64,000 nt of DNA from Luteococcus sp052116585 (GCF_052116585.1 NZ_JBQKKT010000001.1:1-64000); one strand, 5' to 3'; counted from the first letter of the stretch, positions 1 to 11,859 are shown. Translations and numbers: made by a program. The notes: generated by a model not told the origin, from the sequence alone.

Positions 1-2345
<2,345 letters not shown>

Positions 2346-2376
2346 GGCGGAGCCCCTCCGCAACTGGCCCTGACCC

Positions 2377-2411
2377 GGACGCCGTGGCTGCCTCACGCAG
2401 CCGCGGCGTCC
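2377..2411. terminator. Bidirectional hairpin between ftsK and the convergent gene
   Basis: A 15-bp stem (one G-T pair) with loop CTCAC lies between ftsK and the convergent small gene, overlapping the last codons of the latter. It is placed to end transcription from both sides. No long T tract follows, as is common in high-GC actinobacteria. Confidence 0.6.
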
Positions 2412-2836
2412 TCGTCATCCAGGCGGACGATGCCGGTGGGCGTTGCCAGGTAGCAGCCCAGGTCGACCACTCCCTGCTCCTCGCAGGCGAGTCTGAGCGC
2501 ACTGCGCCACTGCCGGTCCCAGTGCGCCTGCACCACCATGCCGCGTCGTCCGATGGCCAGGGCGAGACCGCACCCGGGGGCGGCCTCCCTGGCCGCCGCG
2601 ACGATGGCATTGACGGTCTGGTGTTGTTCGAAGGCATCGCACCCGACGGGCAGGTTGTCCACCTGGAGAGGTTGCAGCAGGCGCAGCTCGTCGTCGGTGA
2701 CGAGAGCGAGCAATGCGCCCCGGTCCCTGTCTCGCACGCGCAGGAAGAGGTCGATCACGCCGGCTGCGAGGGCGTCATCGTCAAGGGAGAGTGCTGGCCA
2801 GTCCTCTGGCAGTTCGTCGAAGTTCATACCAGCCAT
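2393..2836 (-). CDS. Conserved-looking hypothetical protein, 147 aa
   Basis: I do not recognise a family with confidence. The protein is soluble, acidic at its start (FDELPEDWPAL), with no signal peptide or membrane segment. It contains an LxxVTDDELRLLQPL stretch and a C-terminal half rich in small residues, ending in DDEDAAAA. The ATG at 2836 is preceded by a GAGG; an alternative ATG at 2827 would shorten it by three residues. It is convergent with ftsK and divergent from rimO. Codon use and GC match its neighbours, so it is probably a real resident gene rather than a shadow. No function is assigned. Confidence 0.6.
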   Translation of the reverse strand: MAGMNFDELPEDWPALSLDDDALAAGVIDLFLRVRDRDRGALLALVTDDELRLLQPLQVDNLPVGCDAFEQHQTVNAIVAAAREAAPGCGLALAIGRRGMVVQAHWDRQWRSALRLACEEQGVVDLGCYLATPTGIVRLDDEDAAAA

Positions 2837-2944
2837 TCGACCTCGGCCACGGTGACTGGCCAAGGTGTCCAAGGTCACCTGTGGATGGATCCTCGAAATG
2901 GACGATTCTGTGCACAATCCCAGCACGGCGATAATGGGTGCATC

Positions 2945-4411
2945 ATGACTGACACCTTCAAGGTGAGCCTCTCTGCTCCCCAACCCCTGACCTCCGTCCA
3001 TCTGGTGAGCCTTGGCTGTGCTCGCAACGAGACCGATTCGGAGGAGCTCGCGGCTCGACTGGAGGCGGGTGGCTTCCGGCTGGTCGACGACCCCGAGGCT
3101 GCCGATGCCGTCATGGTGAACACCTGCGGCTTCATCGAGCAGGCCAAGAAGGATTCGGTCGACTCACTCCTGGCTGCTGCCGACCTCAAGGAGGACGGCA
3201 GTGTGAAGGCCGTGGTGGCGGTGGGGTGCATGGCCGAGCGCTACGGCAAGGACCTGGCCGAGGCGCTTCCCGAGGCAGACGCCGTCCTGGGTTTCGACGA
3301 CTACGGCGACATCTCGGATCGTCTCAACGCCATCCTGAACGGCGACAAACTGATCTCGCACGTACCGCGGGACCGGCGCGAGCTGCTGCCCGTCACACCG
3401 GTCAAGCGACGAGAGGCCTCCTCTGACGTCTCCGTGCCGGGCCATGCGGATCTGCCCGAGGGAATTGCCCCCGCGACGGGCCCACGGGTCCTGCGGCGCC
3501 GGTTGGGCAACAGCCCCAGTGCGCCGCTCAAGCTGGCCTCCGGCTGTGACCGTCGCTGCGCCTTCTGTGCCATCCCGTCATTCCGGGGCTCCTATCTCTC
3601 CCGCCCGGCGGCCGACGTGGTGGAGGAGGCTCGCTGGTTGGCCGACCACGGGGTCCGGGAACTCTTCCTGGTGAGCGAGAACACCTCCAGCTACGGCAAG
3701 GACCTGGGCGATCTGCGCAGCTTGGAGAAGTTGCTGGGTGATCTCTCGACGATCGCCGGGATTGACTGGATCAGGGTCAGCTATCTCCAGCCTGCGGAGC
3801 TGCGGCCGTCGCTGGTGCAGGCCATGGCGAGCACGGAGAAGGTGGTGCCGTACTTCGACATCAGCTTCCAGCACGCGTCAGCGGCGGTCCTGCGCCGGAT
3901 GCGACGGTTCGGTGACCCGGACAGCTTCTTGGCGCTGCTGGAGCAGGTGCGTTCGCTGGCACCCACCGCAGGCATCCGTTCCAATGTCATCGCCGGTTTC
4001 CCCGGTGAGACTGAACAGGATGTCCAGATCCTCAAGGACTTCCTGCAGGCCGCCCGCCTGGATGTGGTGGGTGTCTTTGGCTACTCCGACGAGGAGGGCA
4101 CCGAGGCTGAGGGCCTGGACGGTCACATCGACACGGAGGAAGTGGAGGCTCGCCGCGGGGAGTTGGCCGACCTTGCGGCCGAACTGTGCGACCAGCGTGC
4201 CGAGGAGCGCATCGGGGAGCGCGTGCAGGTGCTGGTGGAACAGGTCTCCTCCGAGGATGAAGACGGGGTCGTCGGCCGTGCCCAGCACCAGGGGCCGGAA
4301 GTCGACGGAACGACTCGCCTGCTGGACTGCGAGGTCGCGGTGGGCAGTTTGGTCGACGCAGTGGTGGTTGGCAGTGAGGGCATCGACCTGGTGGCGCGTG
4401 TCCAGTCCTGA
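2945..4411 (+). CDS. rimO: Ribosomal protein S12 methylthiotransferase RimO
   Basis: Radical-SAM enzyme that adds a methylthio group to the conserved aspartate of ribosomal protein S12 (RpsL). The N-terminal UPF0004 domain carries the auxiliary-cluster cysteines C25 (LGCARNE), C61 (NTCGF) and C95 (VGCMAE). The radical-SAM CX3CX2C motif is C201-C205-C208 (CDRRCAFC). A C-terminal TRAM-like region follows from about residue 415. At 488 aa it is of family size. The frame is open further upstream, but that stretch overlaps the opposite-strand gene, so I take the ATG at 2945. The second MTTase of the window, MiaB, has the same cysteine layout but CNNTCTFC and YGCQMN. The family split rests on VSLGCARN and the MiaB paralogue being present. 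Confidence 0.93.
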   Translation: MTDTFKVSLSAPQPLTSVHLVSLGCARNETDSEELAARLEAGGFRLVDDPEAADAVMVNTCGFIEQAKKDSVDSLLAAADLKEDGSVKAVVAVGCMAERYGKDLAEALPEADAVLGFDDYGDISDRLNAILNGDKLISHVPRDRRELLPVTPVKRREASSDVSVPGHADLPEGIAPATGPRVLRRRLGNSPSAPLKLASGCDRRCAFCAIPSFRGSYLSRPAADVVEEARWLADHGVRELFLVSENTSSYGKDLGDLRSLEKLLGDLSTIAGIDWIRVSYLQPAELRPSLVQAMASTEKVVPYFDISFQHASAAVLRRMRRFGDPDSFLALLEQVRSLAPTAGIRSNVIAGFPGETEQDVQILKDFLQAARLDVVGVFGYSDEEGTEAEGLDGHIDTEEVEARRGELADLAAELCDQRAEERIGERVQVLVEQVSSEDEDGVVGRAQHQGPEVDGTTRLLDCEVAVGSLVDAVVVGSEGIDLVARVQS

Positions 4412-4500
4412 CCACGGGACAGCCGATAGGCTGGTCGAACACCTCCCACCCCCGGAAAGCAGCTGGGCCATGACGAGCAGCTGTGGAAGAACGGAGAACA

Positions 4501-5112
4501 ATGAGTGCCGAGTCCAAGGCCCCAAGCCAGTGGAATGTCCCCAATGTGCTGACGGGTGTCCGGATGGCCCTGGTGCCGGTCTTTGCCTGGATGCTGCTCA
4601 GTCATCCTCACGAGAATGACTGGCGCTGGTACACGACCCTCGTCTTCTGCATCGCGATCGCGACGGACTTCGTCGACGGAAAGATCGCGCGCAAGTACAA
4701 CCTGGTCACGAATTTCGGCAAGCTCTGGGATCCCATCGCGGACAAGGCGCTCACCGGGATGGCCTTCATCGGGCTCAGCATCCTGGACGAATTGCCCTGG
4801 TGGGTGACGATCATCATCCTGGTCCGGGAGTGGGGGATCACCATTCTCCGCTGGGGAATCATGAAGTACGGGGTGATGGCCGCAAACCGCGGAGGGAAGC
4901 TCAAGACCTTCATGCAGTCCCTGGCGCTGATCCTCTACCTGCTCTGGCTGCCGCAACTGCCCACGGCGGTGCAGTGGTTGGCCTGGGCCCTGATGGCCGC
5001 CGCCTTCATCCTCACAGTGGTGACCGGTCTGGACTACCTGCGGGAGGCAGCGAAGATGCGACGCGAGGCCTTGACGCGTTGGGCCGCCGAGGGACATCCC
5101 GGGCGCCCGTGA
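4501..5112 (+). CDS. pgsA: CDP-alcohol phosphatidyltransferase (phosphatidylglycerophosphate synthase type)
   Basis: Membrane enzyme that transfers a phosphatidyl group from CDP-diacylglycerol to glycerol-3-phosphate, the first committed step to phosphatidylglycerol and cardiolipin. The signature D-x2-DG-x2-AR-x8-G-x3-D-x3-D is intact, with D56, D59, D77 and D81. About five or six hydrophobic segments follow the family pattern in 203 aa. The ATG at 4501 has GGAG six bases upstream and is preferred over an in-frame upstream GTG. The next gene starts inside the stop codon (GTGA), indicating translational coupling. A pgsA-cinA-clgR-recA order is typical of actinobacteria. Substrate choice within CDP-alcohol transferases is inferred from the family. 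Confidence 0.9.
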   Translation: MSAESKAPSQWNVPNVLTGVRMALVPVFAWMLLSHPHENDWRWYTTLVFCIAIATDFVDGKIARKYNLVTNFGKLWDPIADKALTGMAFIGLSILDELPWWVTIIILVREWGITILRWGIMKYGVMAANRGGKLKTFMQSLALILYLLWLPQLPTAVQWLAWALMAAAFILTVVTGLDYLREAAKMRREALTRWAAEGHPGRP

Positions 5113-5639
5113 CGACGACGGGCGATCTGGAAATGCCGGCCCCGTGGGGGCGGCTGGTTGCCGAAGCTGGCGAACTGCTCGGTGAACTCGAGCGGCGGGG
5201 CCTGACACTCGGAACGTGCGAGTCGCTGACCGGTGGGGGGTTGGCAGCAGCCATCACCTCCGTTCCGGGAGCGTCAAAGGTCTTCCGCGGTGCCCTGGTC
5301 ACCTATGCCAGTGACTTGAAGTGTTCGCTTGCGGGCGTGTCGGCGCGCCAGGTGGCCGAATTGGGAGTGGTCAACGAGGCGACGGTGGCGGCCATGGCGA
5401 CTGGTGCCCAGAAGCGGTTGCAGGCGGACATGGCCCTTGCCTGCAGCGGGGTCGCGGGACCGGCATGGCAGGACGGTCAGCCGCCGGGCACGGTCTGGGT
5501 GGCCGTGGCTGGCCCCGGTCAGGGACCGATCAGGGTGGAATGCCTCCGTTTGGGTGGTGGACGTGCCGAAATTCGATGCGATACTGGTCGTGCGCTGATC
5601 CGCATGGCGCGTGATCTCATCGGGGAATTCCCCGTGTGA
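5109..5639 (+). CDS. CinA C-terminal-domain protein (nicotinamide-nucleotide amidase family)
   Basis: A 176-aa, single-domain CinA/PncC-type protein. Members deamidate nicotinamide mononucleotide in pyridine-nucleotide salvage. Family hallmarks are the TCESLTGGGLAAAIT stretch near residue 37, GALVTYASDLK, a VNEATVAAMATGA helix and ACSGVAGP. The N-terminal molybdopterin-binding (MoCF) domain of long CinA proteins is absent, as in PncC/YgaD. The GTG start at 5109 overlaps the pgsA stop by four bases (GTGA). An ATG at 5133 is a weaker alternative. In actinobacteria this gene often sits between pgsA and clgR, as here. Amidase activity is inferred from the family. Confidence 0.88.
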   Translation: MTTTGDLEMPAPWGRLVAEAGELLGELERRGLTLGTCESLTGGGLAAAITSVPGASKVFRGALVTYASDLKCSLAGVSARQVAELGVVNEATVAAMATGAQKRLQADMALACSGVAGPAWQDGQPPGTVWVAVAGPGQGPIRVECLRLGGGRAEIRCDTGRALIRMARDLIGEFPV

Positions 5640-5821
5640 TCGCGTGCGGCTGCGCCGCTTGACCTAGACCCGCCCCGTCCAGTCTCCAGCCGCACGGCCT
5701 TGCCATGGCCGAAAGCTGAGCATCAGCTGAACCAAGCACTTTGGAGCGGAATCGACAGTCCAAGCTGTCTGTTGAATAACTGGAGCCCCAGTGGTTGGGG
5801 CCTGGAGAGGCTGGAGGCCGC

Positions 5822-6088
5822 GTGAAGCCCGTACTGCTCCGAGAGCTGCTTGGTGAGACTCTGCGCGAACAGCGCTTTGCCCAGGGGCGGACGCTCCGTG
5901 AGGTCTCCATGGCCGGACGGGTGAGTCTGGGATACCTGTCCGAGGTCGAGCGTGGGCAGAAGGAGGCATCCAGCGAGCTGCTGGCCTCGATCTGCCAGGC
6001 GCTCGAACTCCCCATGTCCTCGGTCCTGGCCACTGTCAGCAACAAGTTGGCACTGGCTGAGGGTCAGAAGGTGACCACCGCGGCTTGA
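5822..6088 (+). CDS. clgR: XRE-family transcriptional regulator ClgR
   Basis: Small (88 aa) helix-turn-helix activator. In actinobacteria ClgR switches on clpP, clpC and other protein-quality genes and is itself degraded by Clp. The HTH_3 domain covers about residues 9-67, with LREVSMAGRVSLGYLSEVERGQKEAS containing the recognition helix. The GTG at 5822 is preceded by GGAGG at a good distance; a TTG 27 bases upstream would lie before that site. The 180-bp upstream gap holds a 10-bp inverted repeat (5643-5652 with 5687-5696) and a short GCCCCA/TGGGGC hairpin close to the ribosome site, possibly regulatory. Identity rests on size, sequence and position after cinA and before recA. Confidence 0.88.
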   Translation: MKPVLLRELLGETLREQRFAQGRTLREVSMAGRVSLGYLSEVERGQKEASSELLASICQALELPMSSVLATVSNKLALAEGQKVTTAA

Positions 6089-6123
6089 GCATGATCTCCA
6101 GCGCACAGCTGGCACCCGAGCAT

Positions 6124-6159
6124 CACTGGGCCGGATCGATCTGACGATCCGGCCCAGTG
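6124..6159 (+). terminator. Strong hairpin terminator after clgR
   Basis: Perfect 15-bp inverted repeat (CACTGGGCCGGATCG and its complement) with a 6-base loop ATCTGA, 35 bases after the clgR stop and before the convergent DeoR gene. It could serve both strands. Only a weak T-containing tail (TCGTTG) follows. Confidence 0.85.
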
Positions 6160-6221
6160 TCGTTGCCGGCCTCGCGCCAGTGCAGTCAACGCGCCAGCAC
6201 GTCGGCCTATCGCGGGGCGTG

Positions 6222-7028
6222 TCAGGTTCCGGCGCCCCCGGAGACGACCCGCACGTCGACGCCGTGGTCGCGGATACGTTGCAGCTCGTTGCGATCCGCG
6301 GCCCCATCCGTGACCAGGACGTCCACCTCGTCCATGGTCGCCAATCTGGCCAGGGTCACCCGGCCGATCTTCGACCCGTCGGTCACTGCGATCACCTTCT
6401 GGGCCCGCTCGATCATCGTGTGGTTCGTGTTCGCCTCGATCTCGTCGTGAGTGGTCAGGCCGCCCTCGAGGCTGATCCCGTCGCAGCCCACGATCGCTGT
6501 TCCGACGTTGATCTGTCGGAAGGTGGCCTCGGCCAGCGTGCCGACCAGTTCGAGCGAGTTTGGTCGGAGGATTCCCCCGGCGATCAGGACCCTCGACTGC
6601 CCCTGCGCGGCGGCCTCCAGCGCCAGTCCGACCGAATTGGTGATGATCGTGAGGTCATGACGGTGGTGGAGAGCGCGGAGCACTTCCGTGGTGGTGGTAC
6701 CTCCGGTGAGCGCGATGGCGTGCCGGCCTTCGGGCAACATCTGGAGCACTTCCTGCGCGATGGCCTGTTTCGCAGCCCGGTGGCGACCATCGCGGAGGTT
6801 CACGGGCAGTTCTCGAGTGGCCGAGCCCAGAGCCTGCACCCCGCCATGGGTTCGGGTCAGCAGGCCCTGATTGGCAAGGGAGGCGACGTCGCGCCTGATG
6901 GTGGCCGGGGATGCACCGAGTTGCTGGGCGAGCTCGCTCAGTTGCAAGTGCCCCTGCTCTGCCAGAGCGGACAGAATGGCCACCATCCGCTCAGAGCGTT
7001 TGGCGGAGTGCGCGTGATCGGTGCTCAT
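6222..7028 (-). CDS. DeoR/GlpR-family transcriptional regulator
   Basis: A 268-aa repressor-type protein. The N-terminal DeoR winged helix covers about residues 10-65 (RMVAILSALAEQGHLQLSELAQ, then ATIRRDVASL). A C-terminal sugar-phosphate-sensing DeoRC domain carries ALTGGTTTTEV, IITNSVGLAL, VIVGCDGISLEGGLTT and VIAVTDGSKIG. Such proteins usually control sugar or polyol catabolic genes and respond to a phosphorylated sugar. No sugar gene lies beside it here, so its regulon must be elsewhere. The ATG at 7028 has GGAGGA just upstream; a GTG at 7040 would overlap that site. An inverted repeat at 7071-7086 may be its own operator. Confidence 0.9.
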   Translation of the reverse strand: MSTDHAHSAKRSERMVAILSALAEQGHLQLSELAQQLGASPATIRRDVASLANQGLLTRTHGGVQALGSATRELPVNLRDGRHRAAKQAIAQEVLQMLPEGRHAIALTGGTTTTEVLRALHHRHDLTIITNSVGLALEAAAQGQSRVLIAGGILRPNSLELVGTLAEATFRQINVGTAIVGCDGISLEGGLTTHDEIEANTNHTMIERAQKVIAVTDGSKIGRVTLARLATMDEVDVLVTDGAADRNELQRIRDHGVDVRVVSGGAGT

Positions 7029-7070
7029 GCTGTCCTCCACGACGATCGCCCAGTCGGCTGACCCAGCGAA

Positions 7071-7086
7071 ATGAGCATTCGCTCAT
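7071..7086. promoter_or_regulatory. Candidate DeoR operator (ATGAGC-N4-GCTCAT)
   Basis: A perfect 6-bp inverted repeat, ATGAGC ATTC GCTCAT, lies 43 bases upstream of the DeoR-family start codon, in the promoter space shared with the 3' end of lhr. Its position suggests autoregulation. Binding is inference. Confidence 0.45.
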
Positions 7087-7145
7087 CGGAGGTGATCATA
7101 CTGCCGGTGGTTCCGACACTGGACGCCGCCGTCGAGCACCTCAGG

Positions 7146-10100
7146 TCAGCCCAGACCGGAACCGCGTCGCAGTCTGAAGCCCTGAGGCGTCATCACGAAA
7201 CCCGCATCCGTGAGCTCCTTGCCCAGCTCCCGTTGCTGGAGTGCTGGTGTCTGGTTGATCCGATCAATCGTCAAGGGCTCCAGGCTCCCGTCCTGAACGG
7301 CGCGTGCCAGGCAACGAAGCGCTTTGCGGAGTTCGTCACCGGACGAGGACGTCCCGTCGGACTGCGTGAAGGTGACCATCGTGCGCACACCGCGCTCGAG
7401 ATAGAGCTGTGGTTGGCCGTCATGCAGCACGACGAGGGCGCCTGCCTTGCGCGTGGGGCGGTGGCCGTCGCTCGACGGCCAGGGCAGCGATGCCCCGAAC
7501 GGATTCGCCGGATCACACGCCGCCAGCAGGAGCGTCGAGGTCGTGTTGCTCTCGCGCAGCCGGTCGACCGCCCCGGGCAGGGCGAACTGGGCGGCGCCAA
7601 GGCCCTCCACGAAGTAGCCCCGTCGCACGGCACCGCTGGTCTCCATCGTCATCAGGGCGCGGTAGGTCTCCGAGAAGTTCCGGCCGAAGGACTCGGTCAG
7701 GACACTGCCACGCGTCAACACCCCATAGCGCGCGAGCTGGTAGTCGATCTCGGCCAGCCGGACTTCCGTGGGTTCCGCGAGCGAGGGGCGCACGATTGAC
7801 CAGCGACCCGGCAGGGTGGCGCCGGGCGTGCGCTGACTGGCCAGTCGAGCCTGTCTCAGGGCGCTGCGCCGGGAAGGGCGCGGCTGCGGGCGGTGTTTCA
7901 GGGCACCACGCGTGCTGGACGCCCGCAGGCCCGCCAGGCTGTCGCACGTGACAAGGCCCGCCCATACGAGTTCCCACAGGGCGTCGTGAACTGCGGTCCG
8001 GTCTGTCTCCTCGGGAAGCAGGTCACTGGAGCGCCAGGCGCCCCCGCCGGTCAGGGCCTCGAGCAACTCGCCGGCCCGAGGACTGAGTTCCGGTCCGTGC
8101 TGCGTGGCAGCGTCCTGTGGATCCGGGGCCAGGACGCAGTCCGAGGGCCACAGGCGAATCCAGCCGTCCGTGCGACCGAGCGCGCCGGCACCCGTCCAGA
8201 CGACATCTCCATTCGTGATCAGCTCGTCGAGCATGCTCGGTTGGTAGTCGGCAACACGCGCAGGCAGAATCAACGAGTCAACCATCGAGACAGGGACCGG
8301 ATAGCCAGCCAGCAGCTCCACCGCAGCCGCCACAGCCTCGATGCCGTGGCCGGGTGATGTGAGCTCGTGCCAGTCTGCGAGGAATCGGCTGAACTGGCGT
8401 GGATCCACAGCCTCCACACTGGCGCGCAGCCGTGCCAGTGTCCTGCGACGGACGATCCCCAGGATTTGTTGCCCCATGTGCTCCGGGCCTCTGGCCGAGG
8501 AGCCATTGGGGTCACTCACCACCAGTCTTCCCCGGGCAACCTGTCGATCGAGGGCACGAGCGACCGTGGATCCGGGTAGTCCAAAACGGACGACGAGGTC
8601 CTCGCTGCGCATGACGGGGTGGCTCTGGCTCCATCTGGTTGCCAGACGATCAATGGCGTCGTCGGTCGTCAGCGTCTCGGCGGGTGTGGCGATGCCCGCG
8701 GGAACCGGAATGCCAAGGGCGTCGCGCAGGATTGCGAAGTCGTCGGCGACCGCGAACATCTCTTTTCCTCCGATGTGGCATCGCCCCACCCGCCCGCTGG
8801 CAAGAAGCTCCTCGAGCCACTCGGAGGGATCGCTCGTACAGCGTTGTGCGCACTCCTCAGCCGTCAGGGGGCCGATGGTTCGCAGCATGTCCCACAGTGG
8901 CTCTGGGCCGTGGCTCTTGCGGTCGTCCACGAGGTGCTGCAACTCCAAGGTGAGCTCCTCGATGACGTCGGGGGCGAGCACCTGACGTGCGCCCTCCCGT
9001 CCCAAGAGTTCCGCCAGCATCGTCGGGTCGAGGCTCAGCGCGGCCAACTTGCGCTCGGCCAAGGGCTGGTCGCCGTCGTAGATGAACTCGCCCACATATC
9101 CGAACAGGAGGCTGCGCGCGCGAGGCGATGGTTGATCCGTCTCCACCTCCACCAGCCGGATCCGACGGGACGCGATCCCGGTCAACAGCTCGGTCACCGC
9201 CGGGAGGTCGAAGACATCCTCCAGACACTCGCGCATCGTCTCCAGAATGATGGGGAAGTCCGCATGCTGGCTCGCGACGGACAACAGCTGTGCCGACCGC
9301 ATTCTCTGCTGCCACAGGGGCGATCGACGGCTGGGGTCGCGGCGGGGAAGGAGCAGGGCGCGGGCGGCGCATTCGCGGAAGCGGGAGGCGAACAGGGCGG
9401 AACCGAAGACCTGCTGTGTCACAAGCTCTTCGATGTCTGCCGGATCCACCACGATCAGGTCTGCGCCCGGCGGGGCGTTGTCGATGTCAGGGATGCGCAG
9501 GACAATGCCGTCATTGCTGGCAGTGGCCTGGGCTTCGACGCCATGTCGCTCCCGGGCCCTGGCCTCGATGACGAGGGCCCACGGTTGCAGCACCGCGCGC
9601 CCGGCGCTGGAGTGGACGCAGACCCGCCAGTCGCCGAGTTCGTCGCGAAAACGCTCCACCACGATCGTCGATGCGTCGGGCACCACTCCCGTGGCTCGTT
9701 CCTGTTCGGTGAGATGGGTCATCAGGTTCCACCGCGCCGAGGAATCGAGCCCCAACAGCTCGGGGCCAGCGCTGTCCTTGGACCTGGCCAAATCACCAGC
9801 GAACCTGCCGATCGCCTCACCCAGTTCGGCGGGGCGGCGGGGCTGGTCGCCATGCCAGAAGGGGAGTCGGCCCGGTTGGCCCGGTGCTGGCGTGACCAGC
9901 ACCTGGTTGGGGGTGATCTCGTGGATTCGCCAGGCGCTGGTACCCAGGGTGAAGACATCCCCGACCCGTGATTCGTAGACCATCTCCTCGTCCAGCTCGC
10001 CCACACGCCGCCCCGCTTCATGCTTGCCGCTGGCGGACCCTTCGCCCACCAGGAAGACGCCGAAGAGGCCACGATCCGGGATGGTTCCACCAGAGGTGGT

Positions 10101-11741
10101 CACGAGGCGGCGAGCGCCGGGCCTGCCCTGCAGGGTGCCGTTGACCCGGTCCCAGACCAGCCTCGGGCGCAATTCTGCGAAATCCTCGCTGGGGTATCGG
10201 CCGCTCAGCATGTCCAGAACGCCTTCCCATGCCGAATCAGGCAAGGTGCGGAAGGGGGAACTGCGACGAACCAGGGCCAGCGCTTCCTCAATCCTCCAGA
10301 CCCGGTCGACGCACATGCTGACCAGGTGTTGGGCCAGCACGTCCAGGGGATTTCGCACCAGGCGCACGTGCTCGATCAGCCCGGTGCGCATGCGATCCAC
10401 CACCGTAGTGGCCTCCAGCAGGTCCTGTCGGTGCGTCGGGAGGACCACGCCACGACTGGTGGCGCCCACCTGGTGTCCCGCCCGACCGATGCGCTGCAGA
10501 CCACTGGCCACAGATGGGGGAGCAGAAACCTGGATGACGAGGTCCACCGCACCCATGTCAATGCCGAGCTCCAGGGAACTGGTGGCCACCACACAGGGGA
10601 GCGTGCCGGCCTTGAGTTCCGCCTCGATCAGCGTGCGCCGATCTTTGCTGACGGATCCGTGGTGCGCCCGGGCGATGACCGGTGAGATGCTGTCATCCAC
10701 ACCACTGCTCTGACCGGACTGGGCCATCATCTGCGCCGGTGGGCGCGATCCCGGGGCAGGATCTCCGGCACCGTCGCCGCCCGTTCTGGCCGCATGGAGC
10801 TCGTTGAGGTGGGCGGTGAGTCGTTCCGCGACGCGACGGGAGTTCACGAAGCAGATGGTGGAGCGGTGCTGATCCACCAGCTCCAGGATTCGATGTTCGA
10901 GAAAGGGCCAGATGGAGTTGGAGACCGTGGCCTCGTCATCATCGGGCGAACTGCCAGGAGGGTTGCTGAGTTCCGTCATGTCCTCCACTGGAACCTCGAC
11001 CGTCAGCTCCCACGACTTCTCGCTCGGCGGATCCACGATCGTCACGGGGCGATCTCCCGCGAGAAAGGCAGCAACCTGCTCGGCGGGCCGGACGGTTGCC
11101 GAGAGACCGATGCGCTGCGCCTCCCGCCAGTCGGCGTCTTCACCCTGACGCGGGGCGCGGAGGGCATCCACACGCTCCAGGCTGAGCGCGAGGTGGGCGC
11201 CGCGTTTGGTGCCCGCGAGCGCGTGGACCTCGTCGACGATGATGGTGTCCACTTCGTCGAGCATCTGTCCGGCCTGACTCGAGAGCATCAGGAAGAGGGA
11301 TTCCGGGGTGGTGATCAGGATGTCGGGTGGGTTGTTCTGGAGCCGCCGGCGTTCCGCTGGGGGCGTGTCACCCGATCGAACTCCCACCCGGATCTGGGGC
11401 CCGGTCTGTCCCAGCCTCGCGGCAGCCAGCTCGATCCCGCGCAGCGGAGCGCGCAGATTGCGTTCCACATCGGCAGCCAGGGCCTTCAGCGGAGAGATGT
11501 ACAGGACTTTCACCTTGCCAGTCGGCTGCTGGCTGGCGAGGCGGTCGATCGAGTGGAGAAAGGCAGCGAGGGTCTTGCCTGATCCGGTGGGGGCGATGAC
11601 CAGGCAGTTCTGACCCGTGGAGATGGTCCGCCAGGCGGCTTCCTGGGCTGCGGTGGGGGCCTCGAAGACCGACTCGAACCACGTGCGCGTCACGGATCCG
11701 AAGACGGACAGCGAGGACCCGTCGCTCTGCAGATGTGGCAT
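7146..11741 (-). CDS. lhr: Large ATP-dependent helicase Lhr
   Basis: A 1531-aa superfamily-2 helicase, the size of actinobacterial Lhr. The ortholog in mycobacteria is a 3'-to-5' translocase that unwinds RNA:DNA hybrids and is linked to DNA repair. Walker A APTGSGKT is at residues 50-57 and the DEVH box at 170-173. Helicase C motifs include FVNSRRVAERL, VVATSSLELGIDMG and QRIGRAGH. Lhr core winged-helix and Lhr-CTD modules follow. I chose the ATG at 11741; no good ribosome site is visible there, so the start is moderately sure. It lies alone on the minus strand between the DeoR gene and the divergent DUF3046 gene. Confidence 0.93.
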   Translation of the reverse strand: MPHLQSDGSSLSVFGSVTRTWFESVFEAPTAAQEAAWRTISTGQNCLVIAPTGSGKTLAAFLHSIDRLASQQPTGKVKVLYISPLKALAADVERNLRAPLRGIELAAARLGQTGPQIRVGVRSGDTPPAERRRLQNNPPDILITTPESLFLMLSSQAGQMLDEVDTIIVDEVHALAGTKRGAHLALSLERVDALRAPRQGEDADWREAQRIGLSATVRPAEQVAAFLAGDRPVTIVDPPSEKSWELTVEVPVEDMTELSNPPGSSPDDDEATVSNSIWPFLEHRILELVDQHRSTICFVNSRRVAERLTAHLNELHAARTGGDGAGDPAPGSRPPAQMMAQSGQSSGVDDSISPVIARAHHGSVSKDRRTLIEAELKAGTLPCVVATSSLELGIDMGAVDLVIQVSAPPSVASGLQRIGRAGHQVGATSRGVVLPTHRQDLLEATTVVDRMRTGLIEHVRLVRNPLDVLAQHLVSMCVDRVWRIEEALALVRRSSPFRTLPDSAWEGVLDMLSGRYPSEDFAELRPRLVWDRVNGTLQGRPGARRLVTTSGGTIPDRGLFGVFLVGEGSASGKHEAGRRVGELDEEMVYESRVGDVFTLGTSAWRIHEITPNQVLVTPAPGQPGRLPFWHGDQPRRPAELGEAIGRFAGDLARSKDSAGPELLGLDSSARWNLMTHLTEQERATGVVPDASTIVVERFRDELGDWRVCVHSSAGRAVLQPWALVIEARARERHGVEAQATASNDGIVLRIPDIDNAPPGADLIVVDPADIEELVTQQVFGSALFASRFRECAARALLLPRRDPSRRSPLWQQRMRSAQLLSVASQHADFPIILETMRECLEDVFDLPAVTELLTGIASRRIRLVEVETDQPSPRARSLLFGYVGEFIYDGDQPLAERKLAALSLDPTMLAELLGREGARQVLAPDVIEELTLELQHLVDDRKSHGPEPLWDMLRTIGPLTAEECAQRCTSDPSEWLEELLASGRVGRCHIGGKEMFAVADDFAILRDALGIPVPAGIATPAETLTTDDAIDRLATRWSQSHPVMRSEDLVVRFGLPGSTVARALDRQVARGRLVVSDPNGSSARGPEHMGQQILGIVRRRTLARLRASVEAVDPRQFSRFLADWHELTSPGHGIEAVAAAVELLAGYPVPVSMVDSLILPARVADYQPSMLDELITNGDVVWTGAGALGRTDGWIRLWPSDCVLAPDPQDAATQHGPELSPRAGELLEALTGGGAWRSSDLLPEETDRTAVHDALWELVWAGLVTCDSLAGLRASSTRGALKHRPQPRPSRRSALRQARLASQRTPGATLPGRWSIVRPSLAEPTEVRLAEIDYQLARYGVLTRGSVLTESFGRNFSETYRALMTMETSGAVRRGYFVEGLGAAQFALPGAVDRLRESNTTSTLLLAACDPANPFGASLPWPSSDGHRPTRKAGALVVLHDGQPQLYLERGVRTMVTFTQSDGTSSSGDELRKALRCLARAVQDGSLEPLTIDRINQTPALQQRELGKELTDAGFVMTPQGFRLRRGSGLG

Positions 11742-11859
11742 GCAGTCATTCTGGCGCGTCCCTCTGACACTTCTGGCCGGGGGAGTCCCACCGCCTCGGG
11801 CTCGGCCGCGTCCCGTGTTGGAGCCTGACGGGCACGGCTGGCGGACTATCGTGGGGGCA

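Noticed and set aside
2384..2944. N-terminal extension of RimO
   Set aside because: The frame is open, but it overlaps a likely gene on the other strand and the RimO fold begins after 2945.
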